Shown in pieces: positions 34,024 through 43,016 of a stretch of 64,000 nt of DNA (the first letter of the stretch is position 1; every line of letters begins with the position of its first letter). The stretch is from Macrolepiota albuminosa (lineage: Eukaryota > Basidiomycota > Agaricomycetes > Agaricales > Agaricaceae), in contig JAMWFC010000113.1 in assembly GCA_027475525.1 (NCBI GenBank), positions 372,001 through 436,000 on the forward strand. Reading direction: 5' to 3'. The translations under genes were made by a program, and so were the position numbers. The notes beneath the pieces are model-generated. The model was not told where the DNA came from. It made no database searches and saw only the letters and a program-made list of their open reading frames with translations.

Positions 34024-36239
34024 CAGTCCATGGGAAGTTGCCGCTGATCACTATCTCCATATCAACAAACTCGCATGCTTGAGCTTGTTCATATCTGAAT
34101 GCCTGTTGTCTGAATTTCAATGGTTATTGCTGCTCCTGGGTGCCTCCCCTGCTCCATTTTCACCTTCGATGTAAGGGCCCTTGCTCTGGGGGGCTCTTTG
34201 ATCTGTAACCACCAACCATGTGTGGTTGCAAAAGCTTTTCAGAATATTCAGACAGGCTGGTCAAAACTCAGCTGATACTCTCTAGTCAAGTTGTTGTGAT
34301 AGCCAGATCAAGACTAGCTCCTCAGTAATAAGGAGTTATTCATTGGTGAGGCTAAACACCCAGGGCATGGAACTAATATCAATCAGCTGGGGCTTCTTTG
34401 AATTGGAATAACACCCACTCTGCACACAATGCAAGAGGTACAAAGGGAAAAGGACAAATTATGCAGCAAAATGCCACCTCCCATAAAGGATAGAGATTTG
34501 AATCCTACTGAGAGGTCCCACCCTAAAGAGCATGATAAGGGACACCAGTCTGAATACTTTGCAATGGAATTCACCATCCAGCTCATGTAAGGTATCAGTC
34601 ACAGATAATAATCAAATGAAGGTGACATATTTTCCAGGAATTCAGGTACATAGCACTTCCTGGTCTTGGCCAAGCTTGCAACAGAAACTCACACTGATGC
34701 AAATTTATAAGTTTACTTGTAAACTAAAAGTAGCCTTAAAAAAATAAGACTGGACTTTTATTATAAGTCAACTTTATTCACCAAGATCATGGCGCTCTGT
34801 TATGCATGTGCACACTTTATAATAGTGGTATATAAAACTTAAAAAGTACACTCAAAAATGGGCCAAACAGTATTATTACTAATCCAAAGTCAATTCTAGG
34901 TGCTTGTAGGCCTAAGTAGTCTGCTCTCTTGAGACACCAAGCTGTGGCAAGTGAATTGCTTGCTCAGCCTCTCCAAATCACCACTCTCTTTATACCCTTC
35001 TACTCTATACACAGACCATGACCTATTCATGTATTTATCCATTGGTTTGTCATGCTTTACATGCCTGAGCATTACTAGCACCTGGCTTCATGGCTAAAGG
35101 TTGGTTCATCTTTTCTCTGACTGAGTCTGCCATTACTTCTCTTCTTCCCTACCCTTCCTGTCTCTTCTTCTTTCTGGATTTTCCTTGTTACTGCCTATGT
35201 GTTTGTTGTGTGGCTCATCATGCTCTGTGCATGTGATAGAAGTAACTGAGGAGCACTTTTTCATGGGAGGTGAGGTGATGGCAGGTTCTTTGCATGATCA
35301 TGATTGATTTGCTTGCTGTCCTTGGAGACATCAAAGAAAGCATTTCAAAGATGCAACTTCCCATTAGAAATGATGAATGCAGACTCTGGCACTGGAAGTT
35401 CTCTGGCTACTTGATGGCAAGCCTCATCAGTTAAACAGGTACAAGGGACAGCTTCTTATGCATGCTTGACTTTATGAGGAAAAACTTTATCAGCAGATGA
35501 CAATTGTTGACCCACTGCAGGTGGGTTGCCATAGATTGTGCAAGCAGGAGGAGGAACCCTGGCCTCTGTGGTCTCTCCCATGAAAATGCAGGTGCATGTT
35601 CCTGAGAAACTTCCACATGCAGAAATTAAGGAGCTTGATACTCAGGTCTATGTAATGGTGATGCAAAATTTCTATCAATTCCAGGACAAAGTAGTGAATG
35701 AGACCTCACCACAGGATGCTCAGTGTTGGGGAGTGCAGTTGGACCTATTCCAAAACCATGTCTCTGGATTGCTTGAAGGTGTGCCTGTAAGGCTAAGGAT
35801 GTGTGAGCTCAGATAAAAGAAGCCTGAGATAGAAAAATGCTTTCTTGTGATGCAAAATTGTAACAGAGCAATGCCTTGACCAGCCAAGGCATAATAAGCC
35901 TCAAATAAGGCAAACCAAGTGCCAAATGTCACAATCCAGGTCTAATAAGCTAAAGACAAGCATAATAAGCACTCACAGCAGCCAAGGAGCTGAAAATTGC
36001 ATCATAAGCCCAAAGACAGGCAGAATACACCTTAGAAGTGGCACATCAAGCCAAGGACAGGCATATTAAGCTCCTCTTCATTCATCCTTCTTTTGTACCC
36101 TTCTTCTATTCATCAAAACATTCCAATCTGGTCATTTCTAGATCAGATCTTCTATTGATCTAGATCATTTCAGATTGATGCCAATCTACTTCATTTGCCA
36201 GCCCCATGCTTCCCCTCTCCATAACAGTGGCTAGACTAT
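34024..36239. other. intergenic; weak short frames and degenerate repeats
   Basis: 34024-34190 is probably the old ATG18 5' flank. 35538-35816 holds a 92-codon plus frame (MQVHVPEKLPHAEIKELDTQ) that I do not recognise. 35880-36080 contains four or five degenerate words of the type 'aagccaagacaggcataataagc'. 36085-36215 is the inverted match to 18040-18260. No supported gene. Confidence 0.35.
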
Positions 36240-36530
36240 TGTTGAGTTGGTAGCCTAAGTTGGTCCTTGCTCTAAACCATTCTGTATTTTCTGTATTTTT
36301 ATTTGGGTATTTTTAGAGATACACTTTGTTGGAACTTGCGTCCTTGCTCTAAACCATTCTGTATTTTCTGTATTTTTATTTGGGTATTTTTAGAGATACA
36401 CTTTGTTGGAACTTGCTATCAGGAGGCTTACAGTGTTCAGCCTTAATAAATGTTTATTTTGACCTCTGATGCTTGTTATGTCTCTGACTGCTGGCACAGC
36501 ATTGTATCAGCAGTAGTGAGATAATAATGA
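36240..36530 (+). repeat. dispersed repeat R2, copy 2
   Basis: Inverted relative to 7190-7450, sharing 'agccttaataaatgtttatt' and 'tctctgactgctggcacagc'. As in copy 1, an L1 solo LTR lies within about 400 bp. Its first part carries an exact 77-bp duplication. Confidence 0.6.
36263..36416. repeat. exact 77-bp tandem duplication
   Basis: 36263-36339 equals 36340-36416. The inverted R2 copy at 7320-7440 has the block only once. Confidence 0.9.
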
Positions 36531-36588
36531 GGTTGTCAATCATAGCTGGAGAGTTTGCAGGGTGGCAGAGCCCTTAATAGAAAGTTGG

Positions 36589-37107
36589 TGTCAGGGGACT
36601 CCTCATTTCCTCCCTCTTTCACTTCTTATCTCTTTACTCTCCTTTTATTCATTCTCTTATTTCTTCTGTTATTCTCTCATTTTACTGTTTCTATTCTTTC
36701 AACACTATCTGTTAGTACTATTATCAGCTCTTGATGTGTTCTGGTTCTTTAGCTACCATTCAGACAAGTGTGGGCCCTTTAGCACTGCTTACATACCACT
36801 TACATAAGCTGGAGTTTGCCTTTCTGACTTACAAAGTCCAGAGTTTTCCTGCCTTGTTTGTACAGTTGTTTATGTAGGCAATTTTTGAGTTTTTAAGGTT
36901 TTGTTGTATTGTACAGTTGTTTCCCATGCTTCAGAGGCCCCAGAAGTGTCCAACCTGTCATAGGGAATCCCTAGACTTGTTCTCTTTGGATCTCCCTGTG
37001 CCAGGTGAGTAGTTATCATGATATTGTCAGCATATATTCTAATACACTTTAAATCTCCCTCTGCCAGCTGTGTGACTGAGCCATAACCTCTAGAGGTCAC
37101 CCTTACA
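36589..37107 (+). mobile_element. solo LTR, family L1, copy D
   Basis: TGTCAGGGGACTCC...GGTCACCCTTACA, 519 bp, between near-identical 5-bp repeats GTTGG (36584-36588) and GTTGA (37108-37112). CpG-decayed relative to copy C ('gtcaccc' for 'gtcgccc'). No attached coding region. Confidence 0.88.
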
Positions 37108-37689
37108 GTTGAGGCAAATAGGCCTTTGCTAGGGGGAATTGGGTAGGGCCTATGTTGAGGATATTGAGCTTATATGATGGTCAGAATAAGCAATTGGACA
37201 TTAAACTTTATTTGAATAACTGATAGACAGATTGTGTCATAGTATGTGCTTCTCAGCACTTGTAATGCTGCATGCTCTGCTTCTTTTTGCTGGGTTCTCT
37301 GTCTGATTTCCCAACACAAGTGCTAAGCATCTTGCAAATACCTTGAGTGTCTCACCTCTGCCTACCAGAGGCTAAAATCTATTACTTGGTTGTCTACCTT
37401 GTTCCTTTTTGCATCCCCAGAGGCTGAAATCTGTTGATGGGCTTGTACTCAGGCTGAGTGCATCAAGAGACACTATAGGCCTACCAACAACTGGCAGTCT
37501 GGAGACTCAAGCAACCTTATTGGACACAAGACAGCTCTGGCTTTGGCACCTCTGTCACAGGCTTTACTTATCAGTTTCAACCACCATTTATCACTCCTTC
37601 AGCACACATGATCCATTGACTTCAAGGATTCAGGAGGCTCAGAATGCATAATATTAGTGCAATGGTGGGAAAATAACTCTGACCAAACC
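37108..37689. other. intergenic; no gene seen
   Basis: Short frames only; 37409-37651 has no recognisable motif. Confidence 0.35.
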
Positions 37690-38440
37690 CTGATCAATTC
37701 CAAAAGGGTTAGCATTAGGTGCTGCCATTTGTCGAGACACCTCAATCAGAAGTTTAAAAAATCAATGATAACAGAATAGGATATACTCAAGCCCGTCATT
37801 TTAACATATCAGAAAATGATACAATATTTAGTGCCAACATTAGCACTTATGGCATCTCTTGAGAATTTTCCAACCATACTCCAGAGTGGCCTGGCCAATT
37901 AGAATTACATTAAAAAGTGAGCAGACTCATACAATTCTAAGTAGTTTTAAAGTCACCCATGGCCAATGGGCTGTAACACCATTAGTTGCCATCATCTATG
38001 TGCTGCAGGTTGCCATTAGCTGTAACCACAAGGAGAGGCGCTAATTGGTAGTTCTATGAATGGACTCATTTTGAAAATACAGTAGAGCATAATATAAAAG
38101 ATAGCTACTTCACATGTACATAACAACAAATTATAACCCATTGACCACCCAGTTACACTCAGTGTTCAAATTGTGCTAGCTTGACCTAACTTTGTCACTA
38201 AGTTGGGTGCTAGCATTGTCTATATTATCTTTGTTGTTTACAGTGCCACCTATGGGCACATTTCATTGCACTATTCTTTCTCTTTTTGACATCTTTGTCT
38301 AAGCTATGGTGCTTACAGTTTGCTAGGTAACATCCAAGGTGCTATCATTTAGCATGTCATTTTATCATATTTTCTCAAGCACACCAGGACTCTGTCAGGA
38401 CTCCTCACATACTATGCACACCGGGCACTGGAGATGGCAT
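37690..38440 (+). repeat. L3-family repeat (LTR-like), copy 2
   Basis: Inverted match to 1260-2065. Its 3' end carries 'ggactctgtcaggactcctc', resembling the 'gggacctgcccgggactcct' near the 3' end of the L2 LTR. L2 and L3 may therefore be related LTR families sharing promoter-proximal or terminal sequence. Directly followed by the old gypsy pol fragment. Confidence 0.6.
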
Positions 38441-39224
38441 TGTACTGCGAAAAGCACACTTGTGCCAAGTTAGAATCTATCACTCTGAATGAGAGAGAAG
38501 CTAGATTTTCTTAACCAAAAAGAGAGCTGTATGGTCTCATGAGATCTCTGCTAGCCAACAAGTATTGGCTAGTTGGTTGTAAAAAACTAGTAATAGAGAC
38601 AGATGCCAAGTATCTCAAAGGGATGCTAGAAAATCCAGGAGTAGGACCCAATGCCGCTATCATGAGATGGATTGAGAATGTCCTACTCTACCACTTTACC
38701 TTGAGGCATGTGCCAGGCAAAACATTCAGTGTGGATGGTTTGTCATGGCGGCCTAAGCAGCCAAGAGATGAGGAGTACCCACCAGTTGATCCCTGAGTTA
38801 ATGGATGAACCTAAGTCTATGAACTATGAGTATCCAGACCAGATCAATAATGTACCTGGTTTGGAGGACTGGGAACCTTTGGAGCTTGAAGAGTTTGCAG
38901 ATCAAATTGATACTAGAGGAGGTTACTTAAACATGGTAGCTACTGAGGTATCAGATTTTGAACAAGAACTTGGTAAAGTCAGGTCCCAAGAACAGGAGCT
39001 TAGAGATGGAGTCTTGAGTCAAACACCAGGAACAAGCATGAACCCAGTAGCAGTATTAGCTATGACCATGCCTCTGTTACTAGTAGAAGACCAAGAAGCA
39101 AGGGTTGAGGACACCCAAACTTACCTAGAACACCGGAAAGGTAGTAAGGGTGAGGACTGGGATAATCTGCTACCCACTGTTCAGAGTTGGTTGCAAGACC
39201 CAGGGACAGAACCCAAGAACCTAC
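38425..39224 (+). pseudogene. old Ty3/gypsy pol, RNase H part (5' half of a split gene)
   Basis: Reads ESITLNEREARF, a stop, then PKRELYGLMRSL, LVIETDAKYLKGML and FTLRHVPGKTFSVDGLSWR. This is the RNase H region of a basidiomycete gypsy Pol with its conserved TDAK and VPGK..DGLSR signatures. After a stop at 38796 a second frame (38708-39229) continues the linker up to EPKNL, where the intact chromovirus interrupts it. The same frame resumes after the 3' LTR at 50673. Upstream RT is missing. CpG-poor. Confidence 0.75.
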
Positions 39225-39400
39225 TGTAACGGAGTCATCCGTCTTACCATCAGCGTCAACGACGCTATAATCCTTTAGTAGAGTATTACGTAAGATAACA
39301 TCTTGTTTTCGCACTAAGTACTAGTCAAATCCGATATTGCGGTCTGATTTAGCACTGTGTGAAATACACAGATAGTTCTAACTAGTAACCGCAGGTTACA
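39225..39400 (+). repeat. 5' LTR, 176 bp
   Basis: Begins TGTAAC and ends GTTACA (6-bp inverted ends). Contains three short perfect hairpins: ACGGA-gtca-TCCGT (39229-39242), AGCGTC-aac-GACGCT (39252-39266) and CTGTGT-gaaat-ACACAG (39355-39371). There is a weak TATA-like CTATAATCC at 39265-39273 and a splice-donor-like GTAAGA at 39290. It is very short for an 11-kb element. Confidence 0.95.
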
Positions 39401-39511
39401 TTTTTTTAAATCTTCTGCTATCGGCTTTAGACTCTAGGCTTGTTACCGACTAGGCAACTATCATCAAAACTTCTCGATTCTCTGTTGGCATCACGCTGAA
39501 AACGTGCTTCC
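39401..39511 (+). promoter_or_regulatory. leader / primer-binding region of the chromovirus
   Basis: Starts directly after the LTR with seven T (TTTTTTTAAATC) instead of the usual TGG-starting tRNA 3'-end complement. No ATG occurs before the Gag start at 39512. A T7-plus-AATC start is also found after the LTR-like end at 61650. The priming mode cannot be told from the sequence. Confidence 0.6.
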
Positions 39512-42500
39512 ATGACTGGCTCTCTTGATCCGGATCCTCCGTTCTCAGCTGCAGACGCAGGTGACTTACCTGTGCTTCAGGCTGTGAAGACGCAATCTGC
39601 GTCAGCATACCAACCCCCGCCAAAGCGGGACGAAAAGACCCCTCGCGATGTCAGCGCGAGCTATGGAATGCCTGGTGGGCTATCCGTATCACGGATGATG
39701 TCCATTGTACGACCTGGTGGAAAACCAGGAGATAGATCCGCGGTCTCAGGAGTGTCGCTGCCAGCGAGCCAAATGCCCTCACTAATGTATCCGGTATTGC
39801 CCGAGAGCTCTTCAGCTCCCTCGGAGGGTCAACCGGACGTTACCCAGTACTCGGAAATGGTACAAGGCAGCGCGTTTGCGCATAGCACCCCATTCCGGAC
39901 TGCACCTACGGAACGGCATTTGGAATATGTGGCCAATGCTGCCACTGAACCGGGACCGTCGTCATTGACGACACAAGTACAGAAGCAAGGACCAGCAATA
40001 GTGGTCAGTAGGGAAGACGACAATGTCGTAAGGTTGGACAAGGCGTTAACAACGCCTGGAAGTCCAGAGTTGCACCGACGAGCCGGCAAACAGCCGCAAG
40101 TGAGGCATGACGGCCTCAGGAGAGTTATGGACTTAGAGTCCGAGTTGGAGTCCTCAGATGATGAGGAAAGCAAAAGGTCGCATTCGACCTTGTCTATCCA
40201 GTTGCAGCTAGTATTGGACCGATATCCGGCGGTCGTGAAGGAATCGACGCGAAAGCGTCTTCAGCTTTATGTAGTGAAGCACTTACAGTTGCTGGCGGCT
40301 AGGAGCCACGATGTACCCCGTGCAGATTCGAGTGAATATATCGAATTGTTTGTGCGCATCTTCGAACTCGAAGTAGTGGAATACCTTAAGCGCAAAGCGG
40401 CGCGAGGGTCAGCAGTCTCAACGGCTACTCCAGCCGACTCCGTAGAATGTGAGATGAGTGTGCGCAGACGAGCGCCACTAATCGCGGACGCGATGGAATT
40501 GCTCAATGCGCCTCGTCAGGCTAATGAGTCTCAGCAAGACTACATTCGGCGTCAGAACGCCGCAAACCGTCAACGCATTGTTAGCGGAGTGCCTCAGCAG
40601 GCATTGTCGGAGGTGGAGACGGTAACGACGACTCCGGCAGAGCCAGAGGCAGCACTTGTAGTGCAGGAGGTTAAAACACCTCGTAAGCAAGTTACAATCA
40701 AGGAAGAGGTGGACGAAGTCCACATTCTTGAGGAGCGAACGCGACCACAACGCGTAGTGCGACGCGTCCACCTAGTGGACAACTGGAATGAACGCGTCAA
40801 TTACCAAAGGATACGCAACCAGGATTTGCGCGATCATGGTGAGTCGTTCATTGACGACCAGGGGGTAGTCTTTGAAGGGCGTGAGGGCGTAACGCCTGTC
40901 GATGACATGCGGCGACAATTCGCGGCTCGGACTGCTGAACCGGACAGAGATCCGGGTGGTAGTGACGACAGTAGTGGTCACTACGAACGTAGGGAGCCAA
41001 ATCGTCGCAATCACGACGGTGGAGATCGTGATCGTAGGAATGACGATCAGGACGATAATAATCGTCGTGACAGAGGCAGGCAGGCTGGTGGAATACCAGC
41101 GGAGCAACAAGTGAGGCAACAGCCCCCCGCACGGCCGGAAAGAGTGGTCAATGAGCACCTGTTTCGCAGTCCTCGGGCATTCTCGATGCCCGCACCTCAT
41201 GATTTGCGTGAAACTACGCCGGGAATGAATGAAGCGGTCAGGATCCATATGGATCATATGCATGACCGCCTCACTCGTCTGGTGGATGACTCCCTTGGAG
41301 TCAGATTTAAGTTCCCTGCTGGGGTAAGCCCCCGTAAATCCGATGGTAAGCACATACGTGCGTACGCTGGAGGACATAGGTTCTCGCAACTGGAGGACTG
41401 GGCCATGGACGTGTGCTACCACCTCGCAGCCTGCTGCTATGGTGGAGACGACATGGACCAGGAAAGGATATTCGTGCTACACGAATTTATGGAAGGAGAG
41501 GCTCGGAATTGGTTCCGTCGCCATGTTCTCCACATTAATCGCGACAAATCGCACTGGACATTTAAAGAGGTCCTGATAGGACTGTATAATCGGTTCGTTA
41601 ACGCTGCTACGATGCAGGAAGCTCGCGATGCCTTTAGAAAGGCAGTGTATGACGCTAAGACTGGCGTCCAGACCTTTTATGATGACCTTGTGGGTCATGC
41701 ACAGAATATGGCCGTCTATCCAGACGAATACACTATCCGCGAGACATTCCTGGACGGAATACCCGCAGACATGAGGAGAGCGTTGATACGCAACGATAAC
41801 TTGTCTCCGGAGGTCAACACTGTGACTGAATTTTTGGCGTATGCCATCCGTTATGAGCAGTCGACACGGACTGCAAACCATTATGAGCAGCGTAGTTCAC
41901 GCCGAGGACCAGTGACCCGTCACGCAGTGAAGGTGGGAACCTTCCTAGCCAAGCGGACGGAGATGGAGAACAATCGCAATCCGCGATTCGTGGTGCGCAA
42001 GACAATTCCTGGAGGCCAACGGCCTCGATCGAAACCTGCTGGACAATTGCCAGCGAAGGACAGTCGACCCGTTTCGGGTCAGAATCAAGTAGCACCAAGA
42101 GGAGTAGTGGCGCCTGCAGCACGTATGGCGGGTAAAACCGCTGGAGCTCCAGGAGTGGGCCAGAGAAGGCCTGCCGGGGACCCCTCAGCGTGCTACAATT
42201 GTGGCAGGAGCGGGCACTTTGCTAAGGAGTGTCCCGCCCCTCCTAAGGCACACATCCGAGCGGCCCATACGGCTGCGGCACCGAGCGATGTCGTCAGTGA
42301 CGACGAGGACGATGAAATCGTCGATGAAATCGAGGAGGAGCCGCAAGTAGAGGCTGACGGGTCGGAAGTGGATGACGCTGAGAGCGTCCAGATTGATGGC
42401 GACGAATACGTCGCAGTGGACGTCTACGACAGCGACTATTACGCTCGTGATGACGAGGAAGAACATCTGTTTGCACTGACGGAGTGCCATGGGGATCAGC

Positions 42501-43012
42501 GTGTCCGAATGAGACGTGTAACCCTGCAGAAAGCAACTAATAAATTGCAGAGGCCACGCTATACTCCCGAAGAGAAGGAGTGCCTGGTCACGTATGTTGA
42601 TGTCAATGGACATCCGGCATGGACGTTGTGGGACTCCGGGAGTACCACTACGGGCATTACGCCCCAGTTTGCTCACGTCAACGCGATTCGCGTTCATGAA
42701 CTGGAGGAGCCCTTGATGCTCCAGCTGGGGACTGTGGGGAGTCGCGCTATGGTGCAGTTTGGCGCGGAGGTGAGAATAAAGACGTCAGGAACGTCGACGA
42801 AGGAATATGTGGATATAGCGAATTTTGATCGCTATGACATGATTATCGGTACGCCGTTCATGCGTAAGAACAAGGTGTCGCTGGATTTCGTGAACGACAT
42901 GGTCGTTGTGAATGGTACGCCTCTGAAGGCGGAGAAAGTGGTGTTGAACGATACAGATGGTCGTTTGAGGCGCTATCGCGCAACTGAAAAGCGGCGTGAT
43001 GAGCGCAACTGA
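39512..43012 (+). CDS. gag: Gag-protease polyprotein (ORF1)
   Basis: 1166 codons, with ATG 39512 the first after the LTR. Residues 1-550 are long, low-complexity and Pro/Ser/Arg-rich. A capsid-like retrotransposon Gag domain lies at about 570-790 (with HEFMEGEARNWFRRHV and YDDLVGHAQNM). A CCHC zinc knuckle CYNCGRSGHFAKEC is at 894-907, for RNA packaging. An acidic spacer at about 925-1000 (DDEDDEIVDEIEEE) precedes the aspartyl protease with active site WDSGSTTTG at about 1041 and a later MIIGTPFM. The protease is thus encoded before the stop and RT after it. The ORF ends at UGA 43010-43012, in frame with pol. Long minus-strand frames within it are shadows. Confidence 0.93.
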   Translation: MTGSLDPDPPFSAADAGDLPVLQAVKTQSASAYQPPPKRDEKTPRDVSASYGMPGGLSVSRMMSIVRPGGKPGDRSAVSGVSLPASQMPSLMYPVLPESSSAPSEGQPDVTQYSEMVQGSAFAHSTPFRTAPTERHLEYVANAATEPGPSSLTTQVQKQGPAIVVSREDDNVVRLDKALTTPGSPELHRRAGKQPQVRHDGLRRVMDLESELESSDDEESKRSHSTLSIQLQLVLDRYPAVVKESTRKRLQLYVVKHLQLLAARSHDVPRADSSEYIELFVRIFELEVVEYLKRKAARGSAVSTATPADSVECEMSVRRRAPLIADAMELLNAPRQANESQQDYIRRQNAANRQRIVSGVPQQALSEVETVTTTPAEPEAALVVQEVKTPRKQVTIKEEVDEVHILEERTRPQRVVRRVHLVDNWNERVNYQRIRNQDLRDHGESFIDDQGVVFEGREGVTPVDDMRRQFAARTAEPDRDPGGSDDSSGHYERREPNRRNHDGGDRDRRNDDQDDNNRRDRGRQAGGIPAEQQVRQQPPARPERVVNEHLFRSPRAFSMPAPHDLRETTPGMNEAVRIHMDHMHDRLTRLVDDSLGVRFKFPAGVSPRKSDGKHIRAYAGGHRFSQLEDWAMDVCYHLAACCYGGDDMDQERIFVLHEFMEGEARNWFRRHVLHINRDKSHWTFKEVLIGLYNRFVNAATMQEARDAFRKAVYDAKTGVQTFYDDLVGHAQNMAVYPDEYTIRETFLDGIPADMRRALIRNDNLSPEVNTVTEFLAYAIRYEQSTRTANHYEQRSSRRGPVTRHAVKVGTFLAKRTEMENNRNPRFVVRKTIPGGQRPRSKPAGQLPAKDSRPVSGQNQVAPRGVVAPAARMAGKTAGAPGVGQRRPAGDPSACYNCGRSGHFAKECPAPPKAHIRAAHTAAAPSDVVSDDEDDEIVDEIEEEPQVEADGSEVDDAESVQIDGDEYVAVDVYDSDYYARDDEEEHLFALTECHGDQRVRMRRVTLQKATNKLQRPRYTPEEKECLVTYVDVNGHPAWTLWDSGSTTTGITPQFAHVNAIRVHELEEPLMLQLGTVGSRAMVQFGAEVRIKTSGTSTKEYVDIANFDRYDMIIGTPFMRKNKVSLDFVNDMVVVNGTPLKAEKVVLNDTDGRLRRYRATEKRRDERN

Positions 43013-43016
43013 CTAG
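43010..43016 (+). promoter_or_regulatory. in-frame UGA-CUA-G, probable stop-codon readthrough site
   Basis: ORF1 ends in TGA, immediately followed by CTA GAT, and the same frame stays open to 46924. No ATG is available near the start of pol, and the first in-frame residues continue without a break. UGA-CUA(G) is a known efficient readthrough context in animal genes and plant viruses. The inferred product is a Gag-Pro-Pol fusion made at low frequency. The alternative is a CGA-to-TGA point mutation in this copy. Confidence 0.7.

Noticed and set aside
40772..41422. 216-codon minus-strand ORF within gag (and similar ones in pol and ORF3)
   Set aside because: Shadow frames produced by the GC-rich, biased codon use of the real plus-strand genes; no motifs.
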